From Reticulitermes lucifugus (lineage: Eukaryota > Arthropoda > Insecta > Blattodea > Rhinotermitidae), in the NCBI GenBank assembly GCA_026260175.1, contig JAKCWW010002874.1, positions 1 to 27,192 of the forward strand: DNA of 27,192 bases, in the 5' to 3' direction. Positions within the stretch are counted from its first letter, which is position 1; each line of letters starts with the position of its first letter. This document shows positions 9,274-19,512 of this stretch, piece by piece. The position numbers and the translations under genes are program-made. Below the pieces are notes generated by a model that was not told where the DNA came from, ran no database searches, and worked only from the letters and a program-made list of their open reading frames with translations.

Positions 9274-10436
9274 AGAATATCCCATAAGTCCAGTCTCATA
9301 GGGAAAAGCACTAGCAAAGGAAATGTTCATATTGATGTCCGTCCTGTTGCTCGCACAGCTTGATACATTGCTGCACACTGCATCACACATGTTCTAAAGT
9401 TTGAAGTGTGATGTCTGTATTAGCAGCATGAATATTTTCTTTAAGGTCAAGAGTGGTACATAGCTGGGTATGTTTCACAAGTGACTTCAGATGAGCCCAG
9501 AAGAAAAAATCTAAGGTTGTGAGGTCATCGATCTTGGAAGCCATTCGATTGGTCACCTGCACCCAATCCATCACCCGGGAAGAACATCTGTCCAGTTTCG
9601 CACCTCACCAGCAAAATGAGCTGATGTTCCGTCCCGCTGAAACTGAAACTGACGTACTGCTAGTGGCATTTCATCTGTGTATGCTTCCAACACAGCATTC
9701 AGCAACTGGAGATATCATTTGGCGTTCAATCCTTCCAGGAACGCTGGCCCCAAGAAAGTGTTTTCGTGTATCACACACCACATGGTTATCCTTGGGTTAG
9801 TTTGATGATGAGCATCAGCTGTGACATGATGATTATGCTGTGTCCAGTACACAGTGTTGTGTCAGTTTATGTATACATTTAAGTGGAAATACGCCTCGTC
9901 GCTAAACATGATATTATCCACTTGGTTTTCTTGTGACTTAAACCATTCACAAAATTGAACTCAGTGATCTGTATCATCTCCATGTAATTCTATACAAAAT
10001 GCATCTTGTACAAGTGAAATTTGTGACATTGTATTGTTCACTGCACACATGCCGTAGGAAGTACAGTTTCAGATGCAGTCTTTCTCATGGATCATTGTGG
10101 ACCTACTGCAGTCTTGACAAGTACAACCATACTGCTTTCCTCATTAGTTGAAGTTCTCGGACGACCTGCTCTTGGTTTGTCTGGAGCACTGCTGGTCTCC
10201 TGAAATCTTGAATAAATTCGACCAACAGAACTCTGTTCAGATTGTGGTCTGTTGGGATGATGACGGTGAAATTATTCAGCTGTCTGTCAACGGCAAAGGC
10301 CAGTGGCTTGCAAAAGGACAATTTCTGCCTTTTCCTGAACACTGTACCTCTCATTTATATCACCCATTATGTGTTTTTATACCTGCAACAAAAATTGGTG
10401 TGTTCCCTATGAGACCAGACTTAATGGGACATTCTG
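9274..10436 (-). mobile_element. Mariner-type (IS630/Tc1/mariner superfamily) transposon, about 1.16 kb, inactive
   Basis: The ends are inverted copies. From 9274 the left reads AGAATATCCCATAAGTCCAG and on to CTCATAGGG. From 10436 the complement reads CAGAATGTCCCATTAAGTCT and on to CTCATAGGGAAC. TA dinucleotides flank both sides (9272-9273 and 10437-10438), as expected for this superfamily. The left end seems to have lost its first C. A damaged transposase gene lies between them on the minus strand. The element is within HTT intron 2 and ends 535 bases before exon 3. Confidence 0.85.
9384..10354 (-). pseudogene. Mariner-type transposase remnant
   Basis: Reading the minus strand from 10354, an N-terminal helix-turn-helix-like region comes first. 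The catalytic half follows: GPAFLEGLNAK near 9745, YLQLLNAVLEAYTDEMPLA, QFQRDGTSAHF (9613-9645, second catalytic Asp kept), WIG.R.PIEW, and after a frameshift DLTTLDFFFWAHLKSL near 9480-9520 (third Asp kept), ending AANTDITLQTLEHV at about 9385. These are hallmarks of IS630/mariner transposases. Several TGA codons fall where related proteins have Trp or Arg, and at least two frameshifts are needed, so it is non-functional. The long + strand frame at 10148-10705 is its antisense shadow. Confidence 0.8.
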
Positions 10437-10971
10437 TATATGATGTCACCGTGATGCATTCACACATATGCATATTCCAACAGATGTCAGTAACTGAAGT
10501 ATTATCACAGAGCAATACATGGATCACAGAGAGGCATGGTTGGACAAAATCTTTCATTCAAATTAACTTTCTAAGTGTACCCAAAAGCGTGATCACTTTC
10601 AGATTAAAACTATCAGCTAGTGGTACAGTGTCAACTGCTGTTAGATATCTTATGTTAAAAATAACTTGTCAGTTATATTACTCATCAGGTAACCACATAG
10701 AATAACATTATATTTAATATAATCCAAATGTGGCAAATTGTTTAAAAATAGTGTTATTAAATTGTCACATGTAGTTCGCATTTTGTGTATGAACTGAATT
10801 TTTACTTACTTGAGTAAGCAAGTTCCTGTGAATCTTACAGCCCATTTCCAGTGTTTCTGGGCGAAGTGTTACAACTTGATCTTTGTTCATCATATTTCTC
10901 ATACTTTTACGTTGTTGTAACTTAATAAAGTTTTCCCACTTTCATCTTTGACTTTTCTTTCTCCTTTGTAG

Positions 10972-11096
10972 GCAATGACAGACAGCAATATAGTGAAAAT
11001 ACAAGTGGAATTGCATAAGGAGATTAAAAAGAACGGGAATCCTCGTCCTTTAAGAGCTGCACTTTGGAGGTTTGCCGAACTGTGCCACTTGATTCG
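10972..11096 (+). CDS. HTT: Huntingtin exon 3
   Basis: The exon encodes residues 92-132 plus two bases of codon 133, from [20 protein letters not shown] to [15 protein letters not shown]. It matches human ALMDSN...LELYKEIKKNG and [16 protein letters not shown], one of the best conserved N-terminal stretches (HEAT helices). The acceptor is CTCCTTTGTAG; the donor is ATTCG|GTATGA in phase 2. It corresponds to human exon 4 plus most of exon 5. In human, as I recall the exon lengths, the following junction lies 15 bases further on. Confidence 0.95.
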
Positions 11097-11329
11097 GTAT
11101 GAGCAGGAGATATTGTTTATGTAGTAATACTTTTGTTTTAGAAAAGTGTTGGTTGAAAGATACACATTCAAGTTGTAAGCAATTTAATGTACCATTGTCA
11201 GTGGAAGAGATGGTGTAGTGTCAAATGTGGTGTGAGAATGATAGTAAACTGTGTTATACAGGAGATAAGTAGTCGGTGGTTGTGGTATGTCTTTACCTAC
11301 ACCCATGTCATTTGGCTGGAGGATGTGAT

Positions 11330-11430
11330 GACAAAAATTAGAAGCTTAGTCACCTGCTCAGGATTTGAACCACTAGGCACCTTAATACTAGTCAGACACA
11401 TTACTCAGATGATAAGCCTAGTCTGTAAGA
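11330..11430 (-). mobile_element. Possible tRNA-derived SINE head
   Basis: The minus strand carries GGTTCAAATCC (11361-11371), an excellent Pol III B box. About 40 bases upstream a TGAGTAATGTGTC stretch could be a decayed A box. No cloverleaf, poly-A tail or target duplication was identified. It is a SINE remnant or a chance B-box match. Confidence 0.3.
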
Positions 11431-12429
11431 TGTGTAAAAGTATTGTATTTTTGAGATTTATTCTTCTTGTTTCTACATATTAGGCAAATTAATGTTTGCA
11501 TGAGGCTAGAAATTTTTTTCTGTTTGTCTACACCACATAGTCCAAGGTACTGACCCTGTCAGCAAATAACCCAAAAATAGATACAGTGTTTCCTGCATAA
11601 GAAGTTTTTCAACAGACCAATTTAAAGGAACTTCTTGAAAATGAACACTTCGTATAAGGGAAATTAAAAAAAAAAGTTTAGGTTTTGGATCCGCGTTTGT
11701 ACTTTGATTCCAAGCAATTATTTCGTAATATGTCAAACATCACAACTATTCATTATCAGTGTATCTTGTATATACAGTTACCTTAGTGCTAAAGAAAAAT
11801 CCATAAAACACAAGTGATCATGACCACCAACAAATACAAGCCCAAAGTCATTTGCTGTTGGCACAGGAGCACATTCTTCATGTACCTCAGTTGTGTCCTT
11901 CACCTCAGGGCTCACATTACACAGGCGTTCAGTGCCCGTTAAGTCACAGTGCATTGTAATTACTGCAGCATCTTCAAAACTACATTTGAAGTTCAAACCT
12001 TGCTGTAGCATGCCTATAATATGCTTCAGTTAGTGAATAGGATTAAAAATGTATGTGTCATATAACACTGAGGCACATTTGGATCCTTGCGTACTGGACA
12101 CTTCTCACATGGTTGTACCATTTAACTCACTGTACTCAAACTTTATGTTATTGTACAAAACTGTAAATGTGTTATTACTGCTATCATTTAGGTCTGGTAC
12201 TATATGTCTTTGCAGAACTTACCATTTACATGCCAGACATTTTTTTGTCACTGTTAAATTTGTTGGTCATGCATAACCTCCAGTTTTCACCCAGGTGAAA
12301 TATTTTGTAATTGCTGACTGAAAAAGAATATTTTGTACACCATTTATAGGTATATCTATAACCTAGCTACGGACCAAATTTCATAATTCTAGGCTTAATA
12401 AGTATTAAATCTAGGAATTTGAAATTTGC

Positions 12430-13120
12430 ACTGAGTTTTAGACACTTGCAGATGGTATACCTTCTGTTATGCACTGGATTTTTGGACACTTGTGTGTTAT
12501 GCATGCACTGAGTTTTGGACACGTATGTTGTTCAGAACATGATATTTCTTAAGTCAGGGCTGGCCAACTTCAACCCACAGGAGGGCCACATAATTCGTTA
12601 AGGACTTGCCTGAGGGCCGCACATATGTATTCATATATCAAAAGGGGGAGGGGGATTGAATCAACTAGAAGGCCCTTATTTACAATGAATAAGTTACATT
12701 AAAAGTGCGGCTGAATGAGAAGGTAGTAGGCCATACCAAACTCAGTAAAACACAAAGAATGTTTGGTTTACTGTGTAGTGCCTTGAAAGTGATGAGTTAT
12801 AGTTTCAAAACTTTTTCTCTGCTAATACATTTGCCATATTATGTTCTGTAGACCGATTATATTATGTTTGTTAAATTGTATTACCGAAACTATTCAGGTG
12901 ACGGAGGGCCGCAGATACTTTCCTCGAGGGCTGTATGTGGCCTGCAGGCCACATGTTGGACAGCCCTGCCGTGAGTTATGCACTGAGTTTTAGACACTTG
13001 TATGTCATGCAACACATGATATTCCTTCTGTTATGCACTGAATTTTTGGGCACTTGAATGATGTGCAGCACATGATACACATATTCCTTCTGTTATGCAC
13101 TGAAATTTTGAATTCAATCT
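12430..13120 (+). repeat. Degenerate tandem repeat (TTATGCACTGARTTTTRGACACTTG unit)
   Basis: At least six imperfect copies of TGCACTGAGTTTTGGACACT begin near 12430, 12472, 12505, 12979, 13033 and 13096. Between them is a variable spacer ending AACACATGATATTCCTTCTGTTA. Unit length varies from about 30 to 65 bases. A hAT-type element (12555-12968) splits the array. The last unit lies only about 55 bases from exon 4. Confidence 0.8.
12555..12968. mobile_element. Non-autonomous hAT-type element (414 bases)
   Basis: The ends are CAGGGCTGGCCAACTT at the left and the complement CAGGGCTGTCCAACAT at the right, 14 of 16 identical, typical of hAT termini. The flanking 8-mers are TCTTAAGT and CCGTGAGT. 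Each is close to CCTTCTGT, which is what the neighbouring tandem-repeat copies have at that exact spot. They therefore fit a decayed 8-base target-site duplication. The interior has GGGCCGC/GGGCCACA subterminal motifs and no coding capacity. It sits inside a tandem repeat in intron 3. Confidence 0.85.
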
Positions 13121-13154
13121 GTACAGTATATGAGTGGGCATTGTACTGTTGCAG

Positions 13155-13308
13155 ACCACAGAAAGGCAAGCCATATGTGATGAATTTGATTCCATGTATA
13201 ATTCACATTGCTCGACGTACTGAAGAACCTGTTCTTGAGACATTAGCAGCTGCCATGCCAAAGATATTTAAGGCGCTTGGAAATTTCACGTCTGACAATG
13301 ATGTGAAG
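13155..13308 (+). CDS. HTT: Huntingtin exon 4
   Basis: The exon completes Arg133 (CG|A) and encodes to residue 184: PQKGKPYVMNLIPCIIHIAR, then RTEEPVLETLAAAMPKIF and ALGNFTSDNDVK. It aligns with human PQKCRPYLVNLLPCL, VQETLAAAVPKI and FGNFANDNEIK, part of the first HEAT-repeat array. The acceptor is TTGTACTGTTGCAG; the donor is GTGAAG|GTATGT, phase 0. The frame runs on into the intron to 13404, which is not coding since exon 5 joins in phase after residue 184. Confidence 0.95.
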
Positions 13309-15170
13309 GTATGTAGGAATTGTATATACAGCTTCTGTGCAGTAGCATTTTCAAATTACATTACAGGATGTTTCCTTTTTTTCAAATGCTTTTTGTGCAT
13401 GTAAGGTATATAAATTAAAAGAAGCTTAACATGTGTTACTTAATACACTTTATGTGCAGGGATTGTCTCAATATAGGCGTGTGTAGTACCAAGTATAACC
13501 TCATATGTCTGTAACATTTTCATATTGGTACCATGCAACAAACAAAATGTGAATGTTGTTGGTGTGTTTATATGCTTATGGTGACGGGATACAATGATAC
13601 ATTAATAATTAACAAACTAAATTTAAATATTTGAGGATTACTTTCGTCTGGGATGTGACACTGTATTTTCTTAGAAGGATACCACAGTTTTTCAGGAACA
13701 TGCTGCCTGCATCTTTTAGGTACAAGATGATACTCTGAAGATGGAGGCAGCATGTTTTCCAAAACATCTGTACCTATCCGTAACCAGAGGTAGTTGAATT
13801 TGCCACAATATGTGCAAGAGAAAGTTGAAGTGAGAGACAGGGAGAGTGGAAGGGACAAGACATGCTAGTGATTGTATAAGCGTAACATTGCATACAATAT
13901 TAAGATGTGCCAGTGTCACTGAAGGCAAGGAATACACTGCTTCCATAATAGTCTACATTGCAGTAGTTGAGTTTTGTTGTCTACTATCAGAGAGGGTGAT
14001 AGCTAGCACATTTGCCACATAATCTGTCTCTTAATGTCTGTACTAACAGTGTCATTGGAATGCATCATATGTGGAATCAGGGTCAGATTGTTAGTTTGGG
14101 TGTGGGCATGCCCTGTTGGGCTGTGGTGCTGTGGGCCAATATGGCTTATTGTGATATTGCAAAAGTGCCAGAAATGTACTCTTTCATTTCATGCTGTGAG
14201 TAAAGGAACATGAAATGACATACATATATATGAAAGTGAAATTATTTCTGTATTTTGAAGTAATTGATTCCTCATAGTCATTCTGCCTTGGTATCAGCAA
14301 TGTAGATTGTGCTTGCCACTTTGTGTCTTTACAACAGATTGAGATCCTTTGAAGATTTGAAAGAAGCACAGTATAAACAGTGAGTAAAAAAGTCTGAAAT
14401 TTAAATACGATTTTTGTGACTTCCTAGAGATGAAAGTCACTGCATAGAACTTTGTGAACTGGGCTAGTGAGAAACTAAATGAAGAGGATGAAGATGAAAT
14501 TGCAATGGAACAAGCAACTGTTTGTACAAACTTGAACCAATTACCTGGAACTAATTCAAAAGGCAAACCTCTCATTTTTGCCATTGAAAAATACAAATTA
14601 GAAATTCACAATTGCGTGTCTGATATTACTCCCTGGGATGACATTTCTCTCAGACTGTTAAAATATTTGCTGACATCACATGTCTTTGTCCTAGAAATTT
14701 TAGTGACATTTCCGATTTGCCACCAAGAGATTTTGGAGCACTGTGCAGCGAAGTTGTGTGCTATAATTTTAATGCAACACCAACATGCAAGGAGTTGATA
14801 GATTTTGCACTGTAGTAAGCAATCTGAAGAGCAGCATCCAAGAAAGTTAGAGAATATTTGGAATTGTGATTTAGAAGATGAAAATAACCATGGGACTGCT
14901 AATACTGGTATTTATTTGTTACTTCCAAGCAAATGTTTGGGTATTACATTAAAAAATTGGCACAACTGTCTTGTTCCAAATTGTTACCCCTTGAACATTA
15001 TGACAATCTTTCCAGCCTTTTGAACATTATATATGAACTTGGCATTTGATACATCAGTCTGTGGTATTCACTTGACTTAACATTCTGCTCAGTCATCCCA
15101 AGAGAAATGTGATTAACAGTTTTTGCCTCTAGTAAATGTAACTGAAGAAATGCTCTGTTCTTTGTTTCAG
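13309..15170 (+). other. HTT intron 4 (1,862 bases)
   Basis: No terminal repeats, SINE or transposase motif was recognised. The one notable item is an unassigned open segment at 14454-14798 on the sense strand. The rest (13309-14450 and 14800-15160) is AT-rich with short open frames on both strands. The intron closes with TTCTTTGTTTCAG. Confidence 0.75.
14454..14798 (+). other. Unrecognised open segment (about 115 codons)
   Basis: The frame is read as a coding-like stretch with an acidic start (KLNEEDEDEIAMEQATV) and a regular helical-looking middle (WDDISLRLLKYLLTSHVFVL and on to HQEILEHCAAKLCAIILMQH). It stops at 14796. Similar broken frames continue for about 200 bases. I do not recognise the family. 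Splice phase and HTT homology rule it out as an HTT exon. A decayed transposon gene is the likeliest explanation. Confidence 0.25.
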
Positions 15171-15312
15171 AGTCTTCTGAAAGCCTTCTTACAAAACCTG
15201 TCCTCAAGTTCTGCAGTGGTCCGACGGACTGCTGCAGCCAGTATCGTAACTGTATGCCTGAATTGTAGGAAACCACACGTCTTCATTTCTTACATTCTTA
15301 ACACCTTGCTAG
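15171..15312 (+). CDS. HTT: Huntingtin exon 5
   Basis: The exon encodes residues 185-231 plus one base of codon 232: SLLKAFLQNLSSSSAVVRRT through CRKPHVFISYILNTLL. It aligns without gaps to human [20 protein letters not shown]...FYSWLLNVLLG, a HEAT repeat. The acceptor is TTCTTTGTTTCAG; the donor is CTAG|GTTAGT in phase 1. Its 142 bases equal the length I recall for human exon 7. The frame would close at 15317 if unspliced. Confidence 0.95.
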
Positions 15313-18300
15313 GTTAGTGGATTATCTGATCATTGATACAGGATGACAGTTCTCACATTTAAGGTTTTGGAAGAGGTTTTTGATTTGTTAACCATAGTTC
15401 CTTTCTTATACACTTATATAACTATTACTGGAAAGTTCTGGATGTTAGTGTGTGACCCCTTGGATGATGTAAGACCCAGGACTGGAGTTGTTAGTCCATA
15501 CCATTGTATTGTTATATGAGTAGACTTAGTTACTGTCAAATGCAACACATTTATTAGTTGTTGGTTATAATTCTGACCTTACAGTATTGAACAATTATGT
15601 CCATTATTAAGGCTTCCTAATCTCACAAATGACCATTAAGAGTCTTATCAGCATATGGTGATATCCAACATTTGTCACTGAATTGTTAGCTTCAGCTAAC
15701 ATGTAAACCCATTAAAACTTAATTGAAGTATGTCAGTTGACACATAATTTACACTTGCTAAAATACATTATGCAGGGGTATTATGACACAGTAAAACCTG
15801 CTGTCATAATTTTTTTGTGTAGAGCCTGCCCTGTGTTTACTTGTATCTTATTGTCATTCAATCCTAGTCACTATTTATGTTATCAGGATGTTAATCTGTT
15901 ACTGTTGTTGTTAGGTCAGTGCTGTCATTTGGTTGTTGTGTGAATATGATTTTTCAGCATTTTTTATCCTGATGTTCAGTACATGCTGAATCTTGTTATA
16001 TGGCTCAGTGACATCCATCAGAGATGTTCCAGTGTTGCACCACGGTGTGTTTGGTCTTGACATGTTGTGATCAGTGGTTTAGATGAGATGAGCAGGCGTG
16101 GACAAATCCAAGGTGCCTGGTCACATGGGTGATTGCTTTAGTCTGGTGGTGCCTGATATTTTCAGCATAATTATTTCAGTTTTTTTTTGTTAGGTACAAA
16201 AAGATGTGTATCAGTTTAAACACACTGAGCTGAAAGCACCAGATGGCATTGTGGTTCAGAGGTCACTCCAGATTTGTGCTCACTATAGAACTTCATGCCA
16301 CCATTCTGGCACCTAGAATTTGGAGGTGGCTTCTAAATTTTTGTGGAATTTGTAGACCACTCAAGATGAGTCACAGCCAGATCCTCAGTACTGGGGGTAA
16401 AATGGCTGGGGAGTGAAGTTGAGCACTTTCCACTGTCTTAGTACTGAGGTTCAGAATAAGTGCAGTCATATCTTGACTCTCCCACACTGTCTTCATACTA
16501 TGCACAAGGACAATTTTATCTTCTAAAAAGCTATGCCATAGTTAAGAAAAAATAATTTTATGTAATGCTGGTAAGAGTACTCTCCAACAGAAACACAACA
16601 TTTAGAAAAATACCAAATTACATTTCTGCAGCTCTTATTTTAGACAGGAAACATGGGGGCAAAGAACTCATTTTTACCAGCAACTTTCATGCAAAGATTT
16701 TTGATTAAGTAAATATGAATACAAGTAATTAATATAATGTGCACTTTAGTATCTTGTCTTTCCCTGATATATGTGCAGTATGCATACAGGTATTTACACT
16801 AGATCAACTCAAGAAAATCTGAGCATGGGGAGCTGCCATTGTCTGTGGGCAGTTTGCCAGGTATACATTAGAGCAGAAAGGCAAGGAGGGTGCTGGAACA
16901 TATACCATGGACAAACTTGCAAGTGTATCCATACTATTTGCTCCCTGGTACCTGTGCCATCGATCTAAGTTAAGAGACTGCAAAGTTATGGTCAAAGAAA
17001 CAGGTTTCTTAGTTGCCATTTAGATCTCGTATTTGCTGCTTGTAGCTCAAAATGTAGGCCATTGATTCCTATTATTTACTTCAGATTGTCTGTGGAAATA
17101 GTCTTGTCTTTTTAACAAATGTGGTAGATTGGCAAAAGTAGTAATAAAGGTGTAGGCAGGAACTTAGGATTGTGATTATGGCCAAGTGAAGTAGTTGTTT
17201 GTTAACTTGGTTTAATGAATTATGAATGTATTAATAACGTATAGTATCTGTCTCTTACAAATGAAATACCAAAGAATTTTGGGTTGTTTCTGAGTAGTCC
17301 TTACAAATTCCTTGAATTCTGGAACTACCTGTTTGTATAAATTTTATATATGACTGCAGGACAATCAATTGAGTGTGCCTTCAGGATAAGGATCATGACA
17401 TGTTGTTATTGTGATATTTTCTTCACTCTTGACTTTCCTTGTTATGCATTCAAGATAGCCTACTGTCACTGAAAATGCTGGATCTTCAGTGCCTTTCATT
17501 TCATTAATTGTAAATAGCTTAAGGATGGAAAAAACATAACCTGGTGTTGCAGAATTTCACAGTTGTCACCACTTGAGTCCTGTGTCCCTTTCTGACTGAG
17601 TAACTGTTGCTGTTAGATAGCATTTGCATGCATTCAGGTTTTATTATTTTGCTTAGAATGGACTGAGTCCTACTCAGGTAAGAATGGACAGCACTTGCAG
17701 GAAATTTAAAGCAGGTGGAGGATGTGAAGTTGTCACACAAGTAATCCATTATGGTAAAGGTTGGGTGCTTTATTATGTTCAGTACAGTCAAACACTTTTT
17801 ATTCATGTTGTCTTACAATAAATTAAGAATGATGTGTTTTGATATGAAAGTATGTAATACATGAGGGAATGTAACAGTTACACAGCTGAGTGCAGAGTGA
17901 TTACTTTAAAATATGTGGAAAAGAATGGAAATCATTTTTTCCTATGTACAACTCTCCTTTTTCTGAAGATTATGTTATAATAATAATAATTTTCCTAACC
18001 TCAGTGTAACATATAAAATAATTTTGTATGTGATTTTTATATTCAGAGAGGAGTAGGTGCATTTTTGTCCTCTATAAATTACAAAAACACACTTTTGGTT
18101 AAAATAGCATGAATTATGTGAGGAAATGTGGGAAAAGCCTCATACATTGGTTTTGTGTATTGAGATGTTGCTGGTTTAATTGTTGAAGCTGATAACATTT
18201 GGTATTTGTCACCATGATCACTGTTTTTTGAGCATTTTGGATTTAATTGCACTGAACTCGTAACACATTTGTTATGTTAATTGTGTACAGTCACTAAGTT

Positions 18301-19015
18301 ATGTTTATTCCTACATGTTTAGGCATGCATTGATACTATTCTTATGTGATTCACAAATTCTGCACTGCTCGTAATCTGTGATGACATATGAATTTGTCAT
18401 CACAATTAAGGTAAAGGTAAAAGTAAAGCAATCCCTGTACAGTCCTGGACAGGCCTTGAGGGTTCCAGGAGGTTGAGGCTCCCAGATTTCAAGACAATCA
18501 GCATATGAAAGTGGTAAGGTTGTCAGCCTTACTCACTGGCTGCCTTTACCCCCTAGGAAATATTCCTGGTACTCATTTCTTTTAGAGGCTGAGTTGACCC
18601 CAAGGCCCTAGTGCGGCCTGAAGGATTATGTCAATGAAATGTTCCAATGACACCACTGGAAATCGAACCCACGACCTTCTGGCTTGTAACACAGTGCCTC
18701 AACCAACTGCGCCACTGCGTGCCCGGCGTCATCACAGTTGAGACCATAGTAAAATTTTTAAATCAATGCATCATGGAAATTAATCTTACCAGAATAAAAA
18801 TTTTAAAAATATATGACTACGATGGCAACTTAAATAACACAAATGTAGCCGCAGATGATGTCAGATTTACCTAGGTATGAATGTTTTTAGTTACAGCATG
18901 CATATTCCTTGAAGTACCAGAAGATAATCCTATCTTGTCAGAGGCTTTTGGTGTATGTGTTTGTTGTTAAACCTTTATGGTCATTGTCATGAAAAGAGTG
19001 TTTTTTTTGTCTCAG
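15313..19015 (+). other. HTT intron 5 (3,703 bases)
   Basis: The only element I can name is the antisense SINE at 18408-18727. From 15313 to about 18370 I see no transposase motif, terminal repeat or RNA gene; open frames are short and on both strands. The intron ends in a T-rich tract (TTTTTTTTGTCTCAG). Confidence 0.75.
18408..18727 (-). mobile_element. tRNA-derived SINE with A and B boxes and target-site duplication
   Basis: On the minus strand the head reads GGGCACGCAGTGGCGCAGTT. It has an A box TGGCGCAGTTGG (18703-18714) and a B box GGGTTCGATTTCC (18658-18670), 32 bases apart, as in Pol III promoters. The 3' end is a (TTTACC)n-like tail at 18411-18430. Flanks GTCATCACAATT (18396-18407) and GTCATCACAGTT (18728-18739) form a 12-base duplication with one mismatch. 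The body (GAGGCTGAGT, TTTACCCCC) resembles a SINE I remember from cockroach and termite sequences. Confidence 0.88.
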
Positions 19016-19197
19016 ATTGTGTTGTTCCAATACGAGATGGACAGTCTGTGTCTACAGTACTGGGAGTACTTGGATGTTTACGTAACGTTTTACCACATGT
19101 GTCTGTGGGAGAAGGAGGAGAGGGAGAGATGAGAGGCAGCTTTGGAGTACGTAGAAGTCATCAGGAAACACCTCTGGCAGTTGATCGAATGATTCAG
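19016..19197 (+). CDS. HTT: Huntingtin exon 6
   Basis: The exon completes codon 232 (G|AT = Asp) and encodes to residue 292: CVVPIRDGQSVSTVLGVLGC, LRNVLPHVSVG, RGSFGVRRSHQETPLAVDRM and IQ. Human counterparts are [33 protein letters not shown] and AEQLVQ. A glycine- and glutamate-rich insert (GEGGEGEM) replaces human QQQVKDTSL. The acceptor is TTTTTTGTCTCAG; the donor is ATTCAG|GTAGTA, phase 0. At 182 bases it is one codon longer than the length I recall for human exon 8. Confidence 0.93.
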
Positions 19198-19390
19198 GTA
19201 GTATGGCAGGCATGGACTGAATTTATCTGGCTCAGTATTTGGACCAGTGGCTGACTGGTGAACATGTTAAAGAACTTCTGGGTCCTGTAAAATGTGGAGA
19301 ATTCCTTGTGTAGCTAAGTAAGAGTTAGCTTTTCAGAATGTACTTTTCTGTTTTAAATGATTGGTAACCGTGCATTGAACAGTTAGATAT

Positions 19391-19512
19391 GGTAACTAAC
19401 CAACAAATGCACACAAGTTTATGAAAATATATTATAAATGTAGTAATATCACATACAGGTTTATAATATATTTTCATAAACTTGTGTGCATTGGTGATTT
19501 TAGTGACCTACT
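19391..19512. mobile_element. Foldback MITE with perfect 33-base arms
   Basis: Arms 19406-19438 and 19460-19492 are exact inverted copies (33 of 33) around a 21-base loop. Weaker pairing extends outward: GTAACTAACCAAC on the left against the complement GTCACTAAAATCACC on the right, giving total arms of about 50 bases. There is no coding capacity. In the HTT pre-mRNA the core would form an 87-nucleotide hairpin with an uninterrupted stem. The family is not identified. Confidence 0.75.

Larger units (their letters stand above)
6515..10971 (+). other. HTT intron 2 (4,457 bases), repeat-rich
   Basis: This is the longest intron in the window. In order it contains a SINE (6640-6825), a decayed sense-strand gene remnant (7154-7866), a polypurine tract (8134-8168), an antisense pogo/Tigger-like transposase scrap (8222-8560), a minisatellite (8699-9060) and an antisense mariner-type element (9274-10436). 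The stretches 6830-7150 and 10440-10970 hold nothing I recognise except the polypyrimidine tract and acceptor of exon 3. Confidence 0.85.
11097..13154 (+). other. HTT intron 3 (2,058 bases)
   Basis: The intron contains a possible antisense SINE near 11330-11430, and a tandem repeat (12430-13120) interrupted by a hAT-type MITE (12555-12968). A 77-codon minus-strand frame at 11778-12011 is not recognised. Otherwise 11430-12430 shows nothing I can name. The tandem repeat runs almost to the exon 4 acceptor, leaving about 35 bases for its polypyrimidine signal. Confidence 0.8.

Noticed and set aside
10148..10705. Longest open frame in the window (185 codons, + strand)
   Set aside because: It runs antisense through the mariner-type transposase and across its right terminal repeat, and has no recognisable domain.
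11778..12011. 77-codon minus-strand frame in intron 3
   Set aside because: No motif, no splice context, no family recognised; not distinguishable from chance.
18655..18727. Genuine tRNA gene on the minus strand
   Set aside because: A and B boxes are present but the sequence continues into a SINE body with a tail and 12-base target duplication, so it is a retroposon.
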